This document shows positions 46,701 to 58,343 of a stretch of 64,000 bases of DNA, in pieces. Source of the DNA: Meandrina meandrites (lineage: Eukaryota > Cnidaria > Anthozoa > Scleractinia > Meandrinidae); contig OY855906.1 of NCBI GenBank assembly GCA_963693305.1, positions 29,556,626-29,620,625 on the forward strand. The letters are read 5' to 3'. The position numbers were made by a program, and so were the translations under genes. The stretch's first letter is position 1; each line of letters begins with the position of its first letter. A model generated the notes under the pieces. The model saw only the letters and a list, made by a program, of their open reading frames with translations, was not told where the DNA came from and made no database searches.

Positions 46701-49700
46701 GCTTGTTGTTAGTTGCTGTTTCCATCGTAAAGCTGATTGAAGGGTGGGCTTCATTCAACGTTGTTAAAAGGGCTTCAGCAGATCCAAGGTCGGGTACCGT
46801 AGCTAAGGTGTCATCCACGTACCTTCTGTAGAAAGTGGGCATCTTGCCCTCGCTTTCCAGCTTCTCCTCGACTGAACACATGAAAACATTCGCCATGAGT
46901 GGACCCAGGGGTGAGCCCATTGCAACTCCATCGATTTGTTCATAAAGATGTCCGTTAAACTGGAAAAGTTGATGTTTTGTAGCAACCCTCAATAACTCAA
47001 CAAGATCATCACGAATGATGTCAACTCACGGGTTTCGTTAAACCAGTTTCCAGCAAAGGCTTTGTTGGCTAGAATCTGTATGGTTTCTTCCAAGGGGACA
47101 CTTGTGAATAATGCCGACACATCGTACGATACAAAAATATCATCTTTTTCAACGCATCGCTGAGCATAAATATTCTACGATTGGTCAACACTTAAAAGAA
47201 GACCACAAGCTGCAAGGCTACAGTGTACAAAAACAGTTCACTGTTTTAAAGAAATGCCGCACGAAGCTGGATTGTTTACTTTATGAAATGCTCTTCATCA
47301 GGAACATAAAGCTAAAACTCAACACACAATCAGACTCCGTCCGTGCCAAACTGTTTACTTGAATTGACTATGTAAATAGATTTTCACACCCTAAATATTT
47401 TCGATCACTATATAAAGCGTCAACTTTGTATTTTAATTTTTAACTTGATAATGATGACATGGAGTCATCGAAACGTCGTTGTTCACTTTTTATATCGCTA
47501 ATATTCCTTCTCAAATGATTTAAAAAAGCTGAAGGTTTTCAGCCTCTACACTGCAGAACAGCCGTTTTATTTGGGAACGCGCTCGAGTGGTCTTCGCGAA
47601 CACGCAATGTCAAAACGTAGGGTGGGACTGGGTAGAGAAGCTAAAATGCTTTCTATCGTCATCCACCCAGGTTTTGTTTCGGAAGCAAGTCCAACAGCCA
47701 CATAACTTGCATATAGTCAGATGTGGACGCTTCTTTTTGTCCTTTTTCGGGAACTGGGAAATAAACAATGCTTGTTTCGTGGGAGATTTTATTATCAAGG
47801 GTATCAAATTTAAAATATGGGTTCAGCTGTAGAGAGATTTTTAACAACTTGGCAACATAATTTGGAACCCTGATCGGAAAGAATTGGTTGTATGGAAAGC
47901 CGACAGTTGATTTTTCTCCAGCCGTGGATGAAGCGAGCTTCAATTGCTGGATTTCTTGATATTTATCATTATAGTTATCACGCTTGGAGTTTTCGACGGA
48001 TTTTCAATCGAATCATACGAGAAGAAACCTCGGGAACTTAGCTTTGATGATGCGTGGTTTGGATTTTGGGCGATGTGAATTTCTGGGTAAATATCAGGTC
48101 GGCGCTGGACCTGTCCGAAAACCAGTTTCCTCCCTTGTTGTCCTCGAATCTTATTATGTACAGTAGACAGCATCGCAAAAAGACAGTAATCTGTAAAATT
48201 CGCCGTTTCGAGCTTCAAGGTCGACAAGGCACGACTATTGAGATAACTTTGCGTTTATTTTGAACATATAGATGTGAATATTACTCGAATAGGAACGTTT
48301 CAGGTTTTCCATAGATTCCTTTATAATTTTTGTCGCCATTTTGTCCTCGTGCATTGTTTACACAGCTAACCATAGGGAGCCCACACAAATGGAGCGACTA
48401 TACCCCTTTGCAATATATAAATAACCAAACTATTTTCACGTTCACGAAATTAAGGCGATCCCTGTTTGAACTGCTTCTCTCGAAAGGCGAAAAACCGCAG
48501 CGATTTGATTTTAGCGTTGCATTCGATAGCCCTAGAATCAGTAATTATTAAGTAACGCAAAACAAGATGATGCACCAATCACTTTTACGTTTACGCAGGG
48601 TCTGGAAGGGGTTTCCCGTGATCTGTGTATTGACCGAAAAAAGAGCGTAAATCGGGAAAACTCATGGAAGACATGGAATGCATCAGTGATTTGTAAATTA
48701 TCAAAAGGGGCAAATCATATGTTCACTGTGACGAGTGATGCCCTGAAGTTGTAGTCCGTGAATCGAGATCTCTACTGTTATAACGTAGTGAACATCAAAT
48801 AACCCTATACGAATACATGTAAATTGTCTGTCAAGATGGTTCAAATAGGTCTTCTGATACTGTTATATGTAACGAAACCGTTTAAATCCAAAATTGCTTT
48901 CACGTGCACCTGAAAACTAGAGATCTTAAAATTGGGAATCACGGGCCACGAAATATAAAAGCTTAAATCACGTTTCATGAAAAAATAAATAACACCAATT
49001 AAGTTTCACTTAAAAAGTACAGGACCCCTTTAACTTTCAAAACGTTCGGCGAATTTTGAGAATGAAAGCCAAAACGATTATTTGTAATATTTTGAATTGA
49101 CCACGTGTTCTACGTGCACGTGAAATTGCGTTTACGTGCATGTGAAAAGTTCTTAAAATTAGCAATCACGAGACACGAAAAAATAAAAAGCTTAAATCAC
49201 GTTTCGGGAAAAATAAATAACACCACTAAGGTTTCACCGGCCTTAAAAGTATAGGGACCTTTTTACTTGCAAAAAGGTTGGGGGAATTTTTGAGAATGAA
49301 AGCCAAAACGATGATATTTTTTATGATAATATTTTGGATTTGACCACTAATTTTATTAGTTCAGCTGGTTTCTGTACTCAGTCCCTGGTATATTCTCTGC
49401 ATAATTAGGCAAAAGAGGCTATTTTTTTATCGAGATGGTTGCCAAGCTCCATTGGTTTATGCGAATTATAAATGTTCTAGGCTCCAGTCTCTCTCAAAAG
49501 AGACTTACTTGTAAACCCTGCACGAGTTTATGCGTCTCGCACTTACCTAGACGCTCTTACTGTTAAAAGCATTTTATATTACGTCACGGCAACTTCGTAG
49601 GTAAATTCGGTCAGTGAGTTATAAACACACTATCATTAACTTAAATTAAGGATAAATGGACTCCTTCTCCGTTTATTAACATGAAATGAAATTTATTTTA

Positions 49701-52700
49701 GACGGCCTGTCAGAGCAGCCCATGTGCTTTTAATGCAACATGTCAAGAAGGATTCGGTGACCAAGGGTATCGATGCCTTTGTCCACAGGGATACCATGGA
49801 GATAAATGCCAACTGGGTAAGCCACTTGGGGAGTTGGGGAGTGATGGGGTGGGAGGATGTAAAATGCCAGTGAGTGGTTTAAGATATTTTGATACTAGAT
49901 CGATCTGATTTAAGCGATATACAAAATGTCTCACCTTCTTTCAGATGTTAAAGAATGCAAAGATGGAAGCCATAACTGTTCGTCAAACGCAATCTGTGTG
50001 GACGTACCGGGTTCATTCAAGTGTGACTGCAAATCGGGCTATACCGGAAGTGGCGTTGACTGCACAGGTAGCAATTTTTGGACTTGGAGGCAATTTTACA
50101 ATTTCGTAATAAAACAAACGACAGATAGGTAATTTGAGGTCGTCGTCCTCGTTGATTGTTTCTTGTGGTTCTTGTAGTAGTTTTTAACCAGTGAACGTAT
50201 CAGTAATTCTTTATAATACACAGCCCCATGCAAACTAAACAAGCCGAAAAATTCGTTCCGTATTTTTAGCGAGTATATGCGTTTTGAGCCATGAGTCGAA
50301 ACGTATGGGAATGTTGATGGGTAGAAAGCCATGAGACAGTTCCGACCATGCAAGCTACAATGAAAGAAATTTATTAGGCTTCTTAAATAGTGTGCGAATG
50401 AGCCGATATTATTAAGTTTTTCCAACACACGCGTCAGAAGCAAGAAACTGGTATTACAATATTAATTTTACGCGCTAATTGAGACGCATCGCTTTCCCCT
50501 CTTTTATAGAACCTTCTTTTATATGTGCAGATATAAATGAGTGTTCCAGTGACGAGACAAACAACTGTGACCAGACAGCGAACTGCACCAACACTGATGG
50601 CTCATTCCAATGCAGCTGTCTTGACGGTTACAGCGGTAACGGTACTTCTTGCAAAGGTACGAGTCTCTGACTCAGTAATCCGGGCAGGGGTCGGAAGAAG
50701 GGGGTCGGCCGATCTCCACCATATTTATGTTGCATAGAGGGCTTACCTAACTAGTAACCATGGCAACATTTTTTTGTTGATTGACTTCATTGTTTCGAAG
50801 ATCAGACCACCCCCCCCCCCCCCAAAAAAAAAAAAAAAATTGCCCCAATGGCGTGACAAAAGTTGCGATTTTAGGCCAACTTTAGCGGTGTGTATCTCTG
50901 AACTTTTTCAAGCAACAGGTTTAATTTTACATCAACATAACACTTATCCTTTGGTGGTTTTAATGCATACAAGAACAAATGTTTACTATACATCATTCAT
51001 GTTCTGTATGCAATCATAGAAGGCATACTTCGCGACGTTTTCAAAAGTCGCAAAACTAGGCATTTTAAAGTTCCTGTTTCTCGAGGGTCCGGGAAGATGC
51101 AAATATCAAACTAATTGCAAGTTACTCACCACATATAGAAGAATGTTTTAAGCCAGCGTTAAAATTGGGCCAGCGAATTTGAATTTTTTTAACGGTTCAC
51201 TGTTAGCTACTGTTTTGCCACTTCGACGACTTTCATTTACCCAAGCAAATCCTGCTACTCTCGATCGGTTGATCCGGATTTGGCCGTGTAAACGTCCCCT
51301 AACAGCTGTAAACAATCAATAACTGTCTTTCCCTGTCTTCCTGTTTTTGTTTACCCCGGAAAACATATTCATTTTGAGCGAGAGACAGAAATGCTGAAAA
51401 AGGACGGCTATTACTATTATGCTGGAGGTTGCGTGACAGGAGTTGAACACGAAGCTTTCAGCGTGGCCATCAAGGACATCAAGGACATCAAGCCAAAGCA
51501 AAATTTTTCCGTTGTTTAGAAGAGTGCTTTCTTTTATTCCTGAATACTTGGTCTTGATTCATATAAAGCTTTCAAACATCCATAACATCCATTTTTTTTT
51601 TCTTTCTTTTTTTTTGGGTGGGGGGGGGGGGGGGGTGGGGGGTTCAAACAGACCTTATTTGGCAATTCAGTTGATTAAAACACAATTTGCCATTTTCGTC
51701 ATTAATTGCATGTAGATTTGGATGAATGTACCTTGAATACACACGACTGTTCTTCTAAGGCCGATTGCAGCAATCTTTTGGGATCTTTCCAGTGTGCATG
51801 TAATCCAGGATTCACTGGCGATGGTAAAACATGCGAAGGTAGGTAAAGTAATTCCTAAATATGCTTATTATGCCTCAATGTAAAGAACACAGTGACAAGT
51901 ATAATGCGTAATAAAATGTTTAATTCTGCCAAATCTTTTTTCCGTATAGATATTGATGAGTGTACTGTGAATACACATGACTGTTCTTCTGACGCCGATT
52001 GCAATAATGTAATGGGATCATACGGGTGCGCATGCAATCCTGGATTTACTGGTGATGGCAAGACATGCCAAGGTAGCGTAAGTACTTCCTTAATGCTAAT
52101 ATACCTAAATGTAGAGAAAGAGAGTGACAAGCATAATGTGAAAAAAAGTGTTTAATTCTGCCAAACTATCATTTCGTGTAAATATTGACGAGTCAGCTGA
52201 CGAGTGCGCCTTGAATACACACGACTGTTCTTCTGACATTGCATGGTTGCAGTAATGCTATGGGATCATACAAGTGTGCATGCAATCCTGGACTTACTGG
52301 CGATGGTAAAACATGCCAGGGTAGGTTAGGTGACTCCTTATACATAAATTTACGAAGGAGAGCTGGTGACAAGCATAATGTGAAATAGATTGTTTAAGGG
52401 CATTCTCTCGAAAATCTTCTTACATTGACATTTTTCTAAAACTTTCACTACTTTGAGTTTATGGATTACTCATGCCAGAAATGGAAAAAGAAAAAAAAAA
52501 CAAAATAAGGGGTCACCGAATTGTTTCGGAGATAAGATTTCTGAAAGACCCCCTTTAAGATCTTAAAAATCGGCTGTCGTTTCTAGCAATGGCAACAGCG
52601 TCTGTTGAGCTACGCGAGAAGTTAACGCGACGGCTACTAGCCCAATATTTGTTTGAAGCATTTTCTCAGCGCGCGCGCTCGATGCATGACTTTGGGCGTG

Positions 52701-55700
52701 ACGTTGCGACGTGAATTACGTGCCCAGTAAGGTTGCGCAAAAAACAATCAGCGCGAACGTCCTTAATTCTGCTAAATCATTTCTCCGTGCAGATATTGAC
52801 GAGTGTAACGTGAATACACACGACTGTTCTTCTGACGGCGATTGCAGTAATGTGATGGGATCATATCAGTGTGCATGCAAACCTGGATTTACTGGTGATG
52901 GTAAAACATGCCAAGGTAAGTTGAGTTTTTACTTCTCAAAATTATTTGTGAAGGCATATGGAAAATAAGTGATTTCAATGGCACGTGTTAAGCGATAGAG
53001 TCTCAGATAGGCAGACAGACAGACAGACAGACACACACACAAACACACTCAGACAACAGACAGACACACAGACAGACATTCAGAGAGACAGTCAGTGACG
53101 GGATTGAGAGAATAAAGACGGATGGACGTTCGGACATAATGGCATACCGATTAATGGACCTTTCAACGAAAAGAGACAATAACAGGTTAGTTTGCCAATT
53201 CAATCAAAACAGAGGGTAACAGACAGATAACAAACAAAATATGCAACTATTTCATTCTGTCAATCATCATTATATTACATATAGATTTGGACGAATGTAC
53301 CTTGAATACACAAGACTGTTCTTCGAACGCTGATTGCAGCAATCTTTTGGGATCATTCCAGTGTGCGTGTAATCCAGGATTCACTGGCGATGGTAAAACA
53401 TGCGAAGGTAGGATGGATAATTCGTTAATGAAAATTATACTGTATCTCAATGTTCAGACAGACATTGACAGGCATAATGTGTACTGACAAATTTTGCGAA
53501 AATATCGTTTCGGGTAGATATCGATGAGTGCACCTTGAATACACACGACTGTTCTTCTGACGCTGATTGCAGTAATGTGATGGGTTCATACCAGTGTGCA
53601 TGCAAACCTGGATTTACTGGCGATGGTAGAACATGCCAAGGTAAGTTAGGTTCGTACTTTTAGATGACTTATCATAATTTGTGAATTGAGGCATATGGAA
53701 AGTGATTTCTATGAGACGAGCTTAGCGATAAAGTCTCACATAAACAGACAGACAGAGAAAAAGATAGACAGGTAGGCAGGAAGGTGCAGACAGACAGTCA
53801 GAAACATGGGCAGATGGATAGCCCGATAATCAGATGGTGAGAAGGACCACCGATCGACTTTTGGACAGAATGACACACCGATTAACGGAAAACGGTTGAA
53901 ACTGCGCCTAAAGAGATAGTGACAGGTTAATTTGCCTATTCAATCAAAACAGAGAGTAACAGACAAATAGGAAAAACACAATATGGAACTATTTCATTCT
54001 GTCAATCGTCATTACATTACATGTAGATTTGGATGAATGTACCTTGAATACACACGACTGTTCTTCGAACGCCGATTGCAGCAATCTTTTGGGATCATTC
54101 GAGTGTGCGTGTAAACCAGGATTCACTGGCGATGGTAAAACATGCGAAGGTAGGATGGATAATTCCTTAATGCAAATTCTACACCTAAGTGCAATAACGT
54201 TGTAATAGGAAAAAGCAAAATAGCAAAAAAGCAATTAGGAATTAATTAAATCAAAGCTTCTCAAAGTGCACGTATATCAGTTTGTCTCATAACGCGTTCA
54301 AAATTTCTACAGATATGAACTTGCGAGTTTCTTGTAAACGCTGCCAGCTATGGTGATGAAGTTAATTATTTCCTATGAAACTTTATTTATTTTTCTTTTT
54401 AATATGACAACGTAAGCCATAATGTTGAACAAATTGTTTAATTCTGCCAAAAATTAATATCGTCCCGTGTAGATATCGATGAGTGCTCCTTGAATACACA
54501 CGACTGTTCTTCTGATGCCGATTGCACTAATGGTTTGGGATCATACAAGTGTGCATGCAAATCTGGATTTACTGGCGATGGTAAAACATGTCAAGGTAAG
54601 TTAAGTCCTTACTTTTAGATGCAGTAGCGCTCTCTAGGCGGAGTGGAGAAATACGGGAGTGGTTTTAATGATGTACGTTCAGTAATATAGTCACAGGCTC
54701 CCGATGACAAGCTCACTAATATTAGTTTTCAGGGTGTATCACTGAGTGAGACGCTCTTAAGATAACTGGTGCGTTAAGTAAAATTGATTTGACAAGCGAG
54801 CAATTTTTAAGAAGATGCATACGCATGGCTTATCTCATAAATAATTTTAAGGTTTAGAGAACCAGAAATGACATATATATGAGATGTTTGCTCAGACCAA
54901 GAATTACATGTTTGTTTTAAATCGGGAAAAGAGTAACTTAAATTGGGGGGGGGGGGGGGGGATGGTGCAGCAAAATTCGTCCGAGTTTTGAAAAAGTCAG
55001 AGCCATTATCAGAGACATCAGAGGTAAAAGAAGTAGGTAAGGTACAAATGACTTAAGTCGGTTGGAGCGTATACCACAGGAGCTGCAACCAGAGTTTAAA
55101 AAATATATTTGTCGGTCAGTATCTAAAGTCAATCTCGTCTTCAGAGCCTGCGATCCTTCTGGTCTATGCCAGGGATCGAAACCTCTGGGCTAAATTGAAA
55201 GCTTAATCCCACCAGACAGCCAAACAGCCAAATCTAATTGGCTGTGTAAAACGTATTCATTTCATCCAAAATCTTCGACGCACAATCAAATCAGAACCGG
55301 AAATTCCTGGTTGCTGACTTTTGAATGGCCCAGAGCCGTTGCGTTTCTCGACCAATGGTCATGGGGAGGCAGGCTCTGGGAACAAGCTGGATCTCAGATA
55401 TAATAAAAAGCTTGATTTTGGTTTGATCTTGATTTTGGTTTTATTTTTGTTTCAGCGCCATGTAATTCAAAACCATCCAGTGAATAGATTCAAATAGCAT
55501 CAGAAATTAAAGCAATACGTTTATATATTTTTTTCTAGTGATATGAACGGTCATTGTTGACCCGTAGATGGCATTAGGGGAAAATGCATCCAAAACGGCA
55601 TGTGTTTATAGTCAAAAACCTTAACATGGGCCGCGAGGTGACTATGTTATAATGTTTGATAACGCCTTAGCAACGTCTGGTAATGGTTATGGAAATACTT

Positions 55701-56395
55701 GCTTATGAATGTGGTAGGGTTCGTACTTAGGAAATATTGGAAAAGTTAACATTAGCATACAATTGCGTCTTTCAGGCGACTGTTAAGTTTGGCTGAAATA
55801 GTCTAAACAGATGTCTTTTCGTTCATACAAGTTTCGAAACAAAATTCGACCGGGAAAGGAATTTCTGAGCTGTCCACTATCGGGTTCCCGCTGCAGAATA
55901 AGGACCACTCGTCGAACCTTTCAGAATGCTTATTTTTATCACGGGCAGGTGATTTCTTGAATACTATAGCAAATTAATTGTTTGTTTATTTGTTTGTTTG
56001 TTCAAGCCATCGTGCTGTGTCAATCCCCGTGGATCGCTTTTCAAGGATCATGCTTTGCCCTGTTCACCAAATTAAGGCCTTGGGGTGCGGCAAGTTCATT
56101 TTGCAAATCTCAAAGTGCGCAGTTGGCAAAGATCGAATCTTCAGACGAAAATAACTTCCTTAAACAGAGATATCTATCAAGCAGTGCCGATTATTGGATT
56201 GGATTAACGGATGAGCAGACTGAACTTGTCTGGAAGTGGTCTGACGGAAGTCCATTGACAGGATACAGCAACTGGCAGTCTGGGCAGCCAAGTGATTCTG
56301 TTCATTCCCAAAATTGTGTCGGAATAAGAAAAAGCGGTGCTTATTGGCACGACAAACCATGTTCAGAATGGAAGGGGTGTATTTGCAAAAAGTAG
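43611..56395 (+). CDS. Gene D: secreted PAN-EGF-cbEGF(x9)-CTLD protein, 13 exons
   Basis: Exons: 43611-43722, 44942-45195, 49702-49816, 49945-50067, 50531-50656, 51716-51838, 51950-52072, 52793-52915, 53285-53407, 53518-53640, 54027-54149, 54473-54595, 56007-56395. Total 1980 nt, 659 aa, one frame. Leader [13 protein letters not shown] plus hydrophobic core (1-37), PAN (38-122), six-Cys EGF (123-160), nine cbEGFs (161-530), long-form CTLD (531-659) with the extra N-terminal cysteine pair. The CTLD has WIGL and WKWSDGS but QPS and WHD in place of the usual calcium-site motifs. Intron 2 carries a Penelope-like element. A tenth cbEGF exon at about 52180 is broken, and a TTAA element ends 30 nt before exon 8. 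AATAAA at 56524. The role is likely extracellular adhesion or recognition (inferred). Confidence 0.85.
44942..45195 (+). CDS. Gene D exon 2: PAN/apple domain
   Basis: 254 nt after [45 protein letters not shown]. Donor GTGAGT, phase 0. Confidence 0.86.
45922..46992 (-). CDS. Penelope-like RT (C-terminal part) plus GIY-YIG endonuclease
   Basis: 356 codons open, ending TGA. RT motifs [17 protein letters not shown] and YVDDTL, then a linker, then a GIY-YIG-type domain ([30 protein letters not shown]) of the kind specific to Penelope-like elements, used to nick the target for primed reverse transcription. Upstream codons with [19 protein letters not shown] (motif A) continue to 47140 after a small frameshift near 47010. 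The N-terminal RT and everything before it is missing, so the copy cannot be autonomous. Confidence 0.88.
   Translation of the reverse strand: MRVATKHQLFQFNGHLYEQIDGVAMGSPLGPLMANVFMCSVEEKLESEGKMPTFYRRYVDDTLATVPDLGSAEALLTTLNEAHPSISFTMETATNNKLPFVGIKIEITGNRLVTRVHRKATNKGLLLHSQSHVDNKYKNSLLKTMLIRAHRLSSSPDVFANECNTLRSMFLKLKYPPRLIESTINNFIHTRDQARPPEEAQQDKPIRIVLPFKDQRSADALRRNLNDLNKKIGSDLQPVFTSRKIMDDLKVVEAKPPLINQHCVVYKFACNLCDADYVGFTSRHLFQRIAEHKYSAIGQHLKEDHKLQGYSVQKQFTVLKKCRTKLDCLLYEMLFIGNIKPKLNTQSDSVRAKLFT
47147..47362 (+). pseudogene. Inverted fragment of the GIY-YIG C-terminus
   Basis: [20 protein letters not shown] to RAKLFT and stop, a near copy of the end of the minus-strand frame in the opposite direction. 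Part of the right inverted arm. Confidence 0.85.
48898..49345 (+). repeat. Two-copy tandem repeat, unit about 230 bp
   Basis: AAGCTTAAATCACGTTTC, AAATAAATAACACCA and TGAGAATGAAAGCCAAAACG each occur twice. In intron 2 of gene D. Confidence 0.85.
49702..49816 (+). CDS. Gene D exon 3: non-calcium EGF
   Basis: 115 nt after TATTTTAG, six cysteines ([23 protein letters not shown]). Donor GTAAGC. Confidence 0.85.
49945..50067 (+). CDS. Gene D exon 4: cbEGF (DVKEC type)
   Basis: 123 nt. [12 protein letters not shown] to SGVDCTG, the counterpart of gene 1 exon 4. Confidence 0.85.
50531..50656 (+). CDS. Gene D exon 5: cbEGF (DETNNC type)
   Basis: 126 nt. [13 protein letters not shown] to NGTSCKG. 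It is the only DETN-type module in this gene. Confidence 0.85.
51716..51838 (+). CDS. Gene D exon 6: cbEGF (NTHDC, LLGSF subtype)
   Basis: 123 nt. [29 protein letters not shown]. Confidence 0.85.
51950..52072 (+). CDS. Gene D exon 7: cbEGF (NTHDC, VMGSY subtype)
   Basis: 123 nt. [29 protein letters not shown]. Donor GTAGCG is weak. Confidence 0.82.
52180..52322 (+). pseudogene. Broken cbEGF exon of gene D
   Basis: The sequence follows a VMGSY-type cbEGF exon, but the acceptor AG has become AA (gtgtAAATATTGACGAG). GACGAGT is duplicated (gacgagtcagctgacgagt), and extra bases near GACATTGCATGG shift the frame. The end (DGKTCQG) and donor are intact. Confidence 0.78.
52398..52762. mobile_element. 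TTAA-flanked element, short copy, next to gene D exon 8
   Basis: TTAA at 52394-52397 and 52763-52766. The right end GCGCGAACGTCC and the GCGCGCGCTCGATGCATGAC part match the element at 36554-37215. It was inserted in TGTTTAATTCTGC, a string kept before sister exons. Confidence 0.82.
52793..52915 (+). CDS. Gene D exon 8: cbEGF (NTHDC, VMGSY subtype)
   Basis: 123 nt after [20 protein letters not shown] to DGKTCQG. A TTAA-flanked element ends about 30 nt upstream. Confidence 0.84.
53009..53090 (+). repeat. CAGA/CA-rich simple repeat
   Basis: GCAGACAGACAGACAG, then ACACACACACA and mixed CAGA. In the intron before gene D exon 9. A weaker copy lies at about 53740-53810. Confidence 0.85.
53285..53407 (+). 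CDS. Gene D exon 9: cbEGF (LLGSF subtype)
   Basis: 123 nt. [12 protein letters not shown] (His to Gln), [17 protein letters not shown]. Confidence 0.84.
53518..53640 (+). CDS. Gene D exon 10: cbEGF (VMGSY subtype)
   Basis: 123 nt. [29 protein letters not shown], donor GTAAGT. Confidence 0.84.
54027..54149 (+). CDS. Gene D exon 11: cbEGF (LLGSF subtype)
   Basis: 123 nt. [29 protein letters not shown]. Confidence 0.84.
54473..54595 (+). CDS. Gene D exon 12: cbEGF (GLGSY subtype)
   Basis: 123 nt. [29 protein letters not shown], donor GTAAGT. Confidence 0.84.
56007..56395 (+). CDS. Gene D exon 13: long-form C-type lectin domain and stop
   Basis: 389 nt. The acceptor TTCAAG follows a (GTTT)n tract. 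[16 protein letters not shown] opens the domain; then [35 protein letters not shown] and CICKK with TAG. Confidence 0.86.
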
Positions 56396-56523
56396 CCAAG
56401 GCAAGTTGGCACGAATCTGCAACCGAAGTGCTTTACATGGTATTCTTTTTAGCTGTTATTGTAATATCATGTATAGTCGCGTTTCGTGTTAAAGGGGCAC
56501 TATCGTGATCATCACTTTGAAAC

Positions 56524-56529
56524 AATAAA
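56524..56529 (+). promoter_or_regulatory. Gene D candidate polyadenylation signal
   Basis: AATAAA 129 nt after the stop. Confidence 0.55.
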
Positions 56530-57627
56530 AGGTGAAAGACATAGTTACATTAGTAGAAACCTAGAAAATAGTGATCTAGCTTTGTTAAAAGTGACTATAT
56601 TGGTCAACTAAAGTAGCAAAAGAGGTACTATCATAAGTCATCATGATATATTTTCCTCATGAGATGTTCATCCAAAAGTTAAAAAGTCGGGCAGACTTTT
56701 TCAAACTCTGCCCATGTGTCATGGATAAGTAGCTAGAAACAGATTACACCTCATTCTACCTTAAGTAATTCGCTTCACATCTTCACCTTGGTCATCTCGT
56801 CATAATCTCCGTTATGACTGCATCATACGACTAAGCTCCGTTATGACTGCATCACAATCCACGTGGTAGTGCCCTTAAAGACTATTCCAGCCGTTAGGTA
56901 GTATTAATATTTCTGCATAAGGCTAAAAAGAATAAATAAGTTTATTAAAAACTTTTTTGACGTGCTGCCATCATCCCGTTAAAACATATCCTGATAGTGA
57001 CATTCCGTTATTAAAATATTCTTATATTTTTTTAGCCATGTATTACAATCGGTTCACCTTTTGGCGAATATAAATTCAATTACCCTTTTTAATTTCTAAA
57101 ATAGCAATGTTAAAAAAAAATGCGTTAATTGTGCTTTGTTCTGCCATAAAGCAAGCAACGACAGCGCGTAACTTGATGCGAAAAAGACCACGAATAGCAG
57201 TGCATTTAGTGGCGATCTCGTCAAATTATGAAATAGATACAATACGGTTCCAGAATAAAAAAAGTGAAACGTCGTCGAGAATAAATGCAATACATTTAAA
57301 AATAAGTCGAGATTTGCAAAATTTAAGTTGGATGAGTTTAAGCACTAACCTTTTGTGTCCTCATGCTTTGCAACAGGACAGTTGATTTATAGGGTGGGGT
57401 GGTCACATTTCATCCCCATAGCCTCTTCAACGGACGATGGGGATGACCATGACAATGACGAGATGAGGACTTTTAAATGAACTTAGTAAAATTTAAGATA
57501 AAGTGATAACTGAAAAAAATATCACAAAAACTCAATCGATATGATATTATTTATCTGCAAAAAAAGAAAGAAATCAGGAAAGACCAAAAAGTAAGACTGT
57601 CATGGTGCAAAGTTGCTCAATGAGATT

Positions 57628-57632
<5 letters not shown>

Positions 57633-57658
<26 letters not shown>

Positions 57659-57660
57659 AA
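57633..57660 (+). repeat. (CAA)n tract
   Basis: Nine CAA units followed by an A run, in the spacer after gene D. Confidence 0.85.
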
Positions 57661-57756
57661 AAAAAACAGGTACATATAATATATTCTTTATTTGATGACG
57701 AAAATGGATATTTCAACATCAGAAATACGCTGGAAAACTACAACCCAAGCATTCCA

Positions 57757-57850
57757 GCGTGTTTACAGTTAGTTCCACTCGATCTAGTGTGCCTGCAGTT
57801 AGTTTCACTCTAGTATGCTTGCAGCTAGTTCCACTCCGGTTTGCTTGCGG
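57757..57850 (+). repeat. Three-copy tandem repeat, unit about 30 bp
   Basis: TGCAGTTAGTTYCACTC-like units repeated three times. Confidence 0.7.
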
Positions 57851-58343
57851 TGAGCTTTCAATTTTAGTAAAAATAAGCACAATGTGCAGAAATGGGTTCT
57901 AGTCTTCCAGTGGATAACTGATTTTGGAGTATCCATTTCAGTCACGACCATTTCTATAATGTAGCGTTACGCTAGCCATTAACGGCTCAGCTTTTACTGT
58001 ACTACTCGACATTTTACCATGCTATATATTGTTCTTTTATGTTTGTGTTTATTGCCATTCAGACCTCATTTTGGAGATCAAATCATGTTGTATTGCGTAC
58101 ATGCTAACGATGACTGGAGAGCAGATTAACAGGAGCAACTAATAATAACAAATGGTTGAAAAAGGTTCATTGCTTAGTTATTATCTGCACCTTTAGCAAA
58201 CTCAGTACATTGTACATCCTGATTTTAAGGTGTGCAATAATAACGAAAGCCCTAGTAATTCAGTCAAGCCCCCACTACACACATTCCTTTCTACTACCGC
58301 AGTCACCACCCTGAATGTACAGTTGTGGGGTTATGACGTGCTA

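Larger units (their letters stand above)
45739..47517 (-). mobile_element. Penelope-like element, 5'-truncated with an inverted 3'-end copy
   Basis: 377-bp inverted arms 45767-46143 and 47141-47517 flank a minus-strand RT/GIY-YIG frame. GATTTAAAAAA(A)G occurs at 45726-45738 and 47517-47528, a candidate target duplication of about 12 bp. It lies in intron 2 of gene D. Confidence 0.85.
56530..58343. other. Spacer after gene D, no gene recognised
   Basis: AT-rich, simple repeats only (57633-57660, 57757-57850). Reading frames are short and show no domain. Confidence 0.5.

Noticed and set aside
53009..53090. CRISPR-like array
   Set aside because: Repeats are simple CAGA/CA runs without spacers, in a eukaryotic intron.
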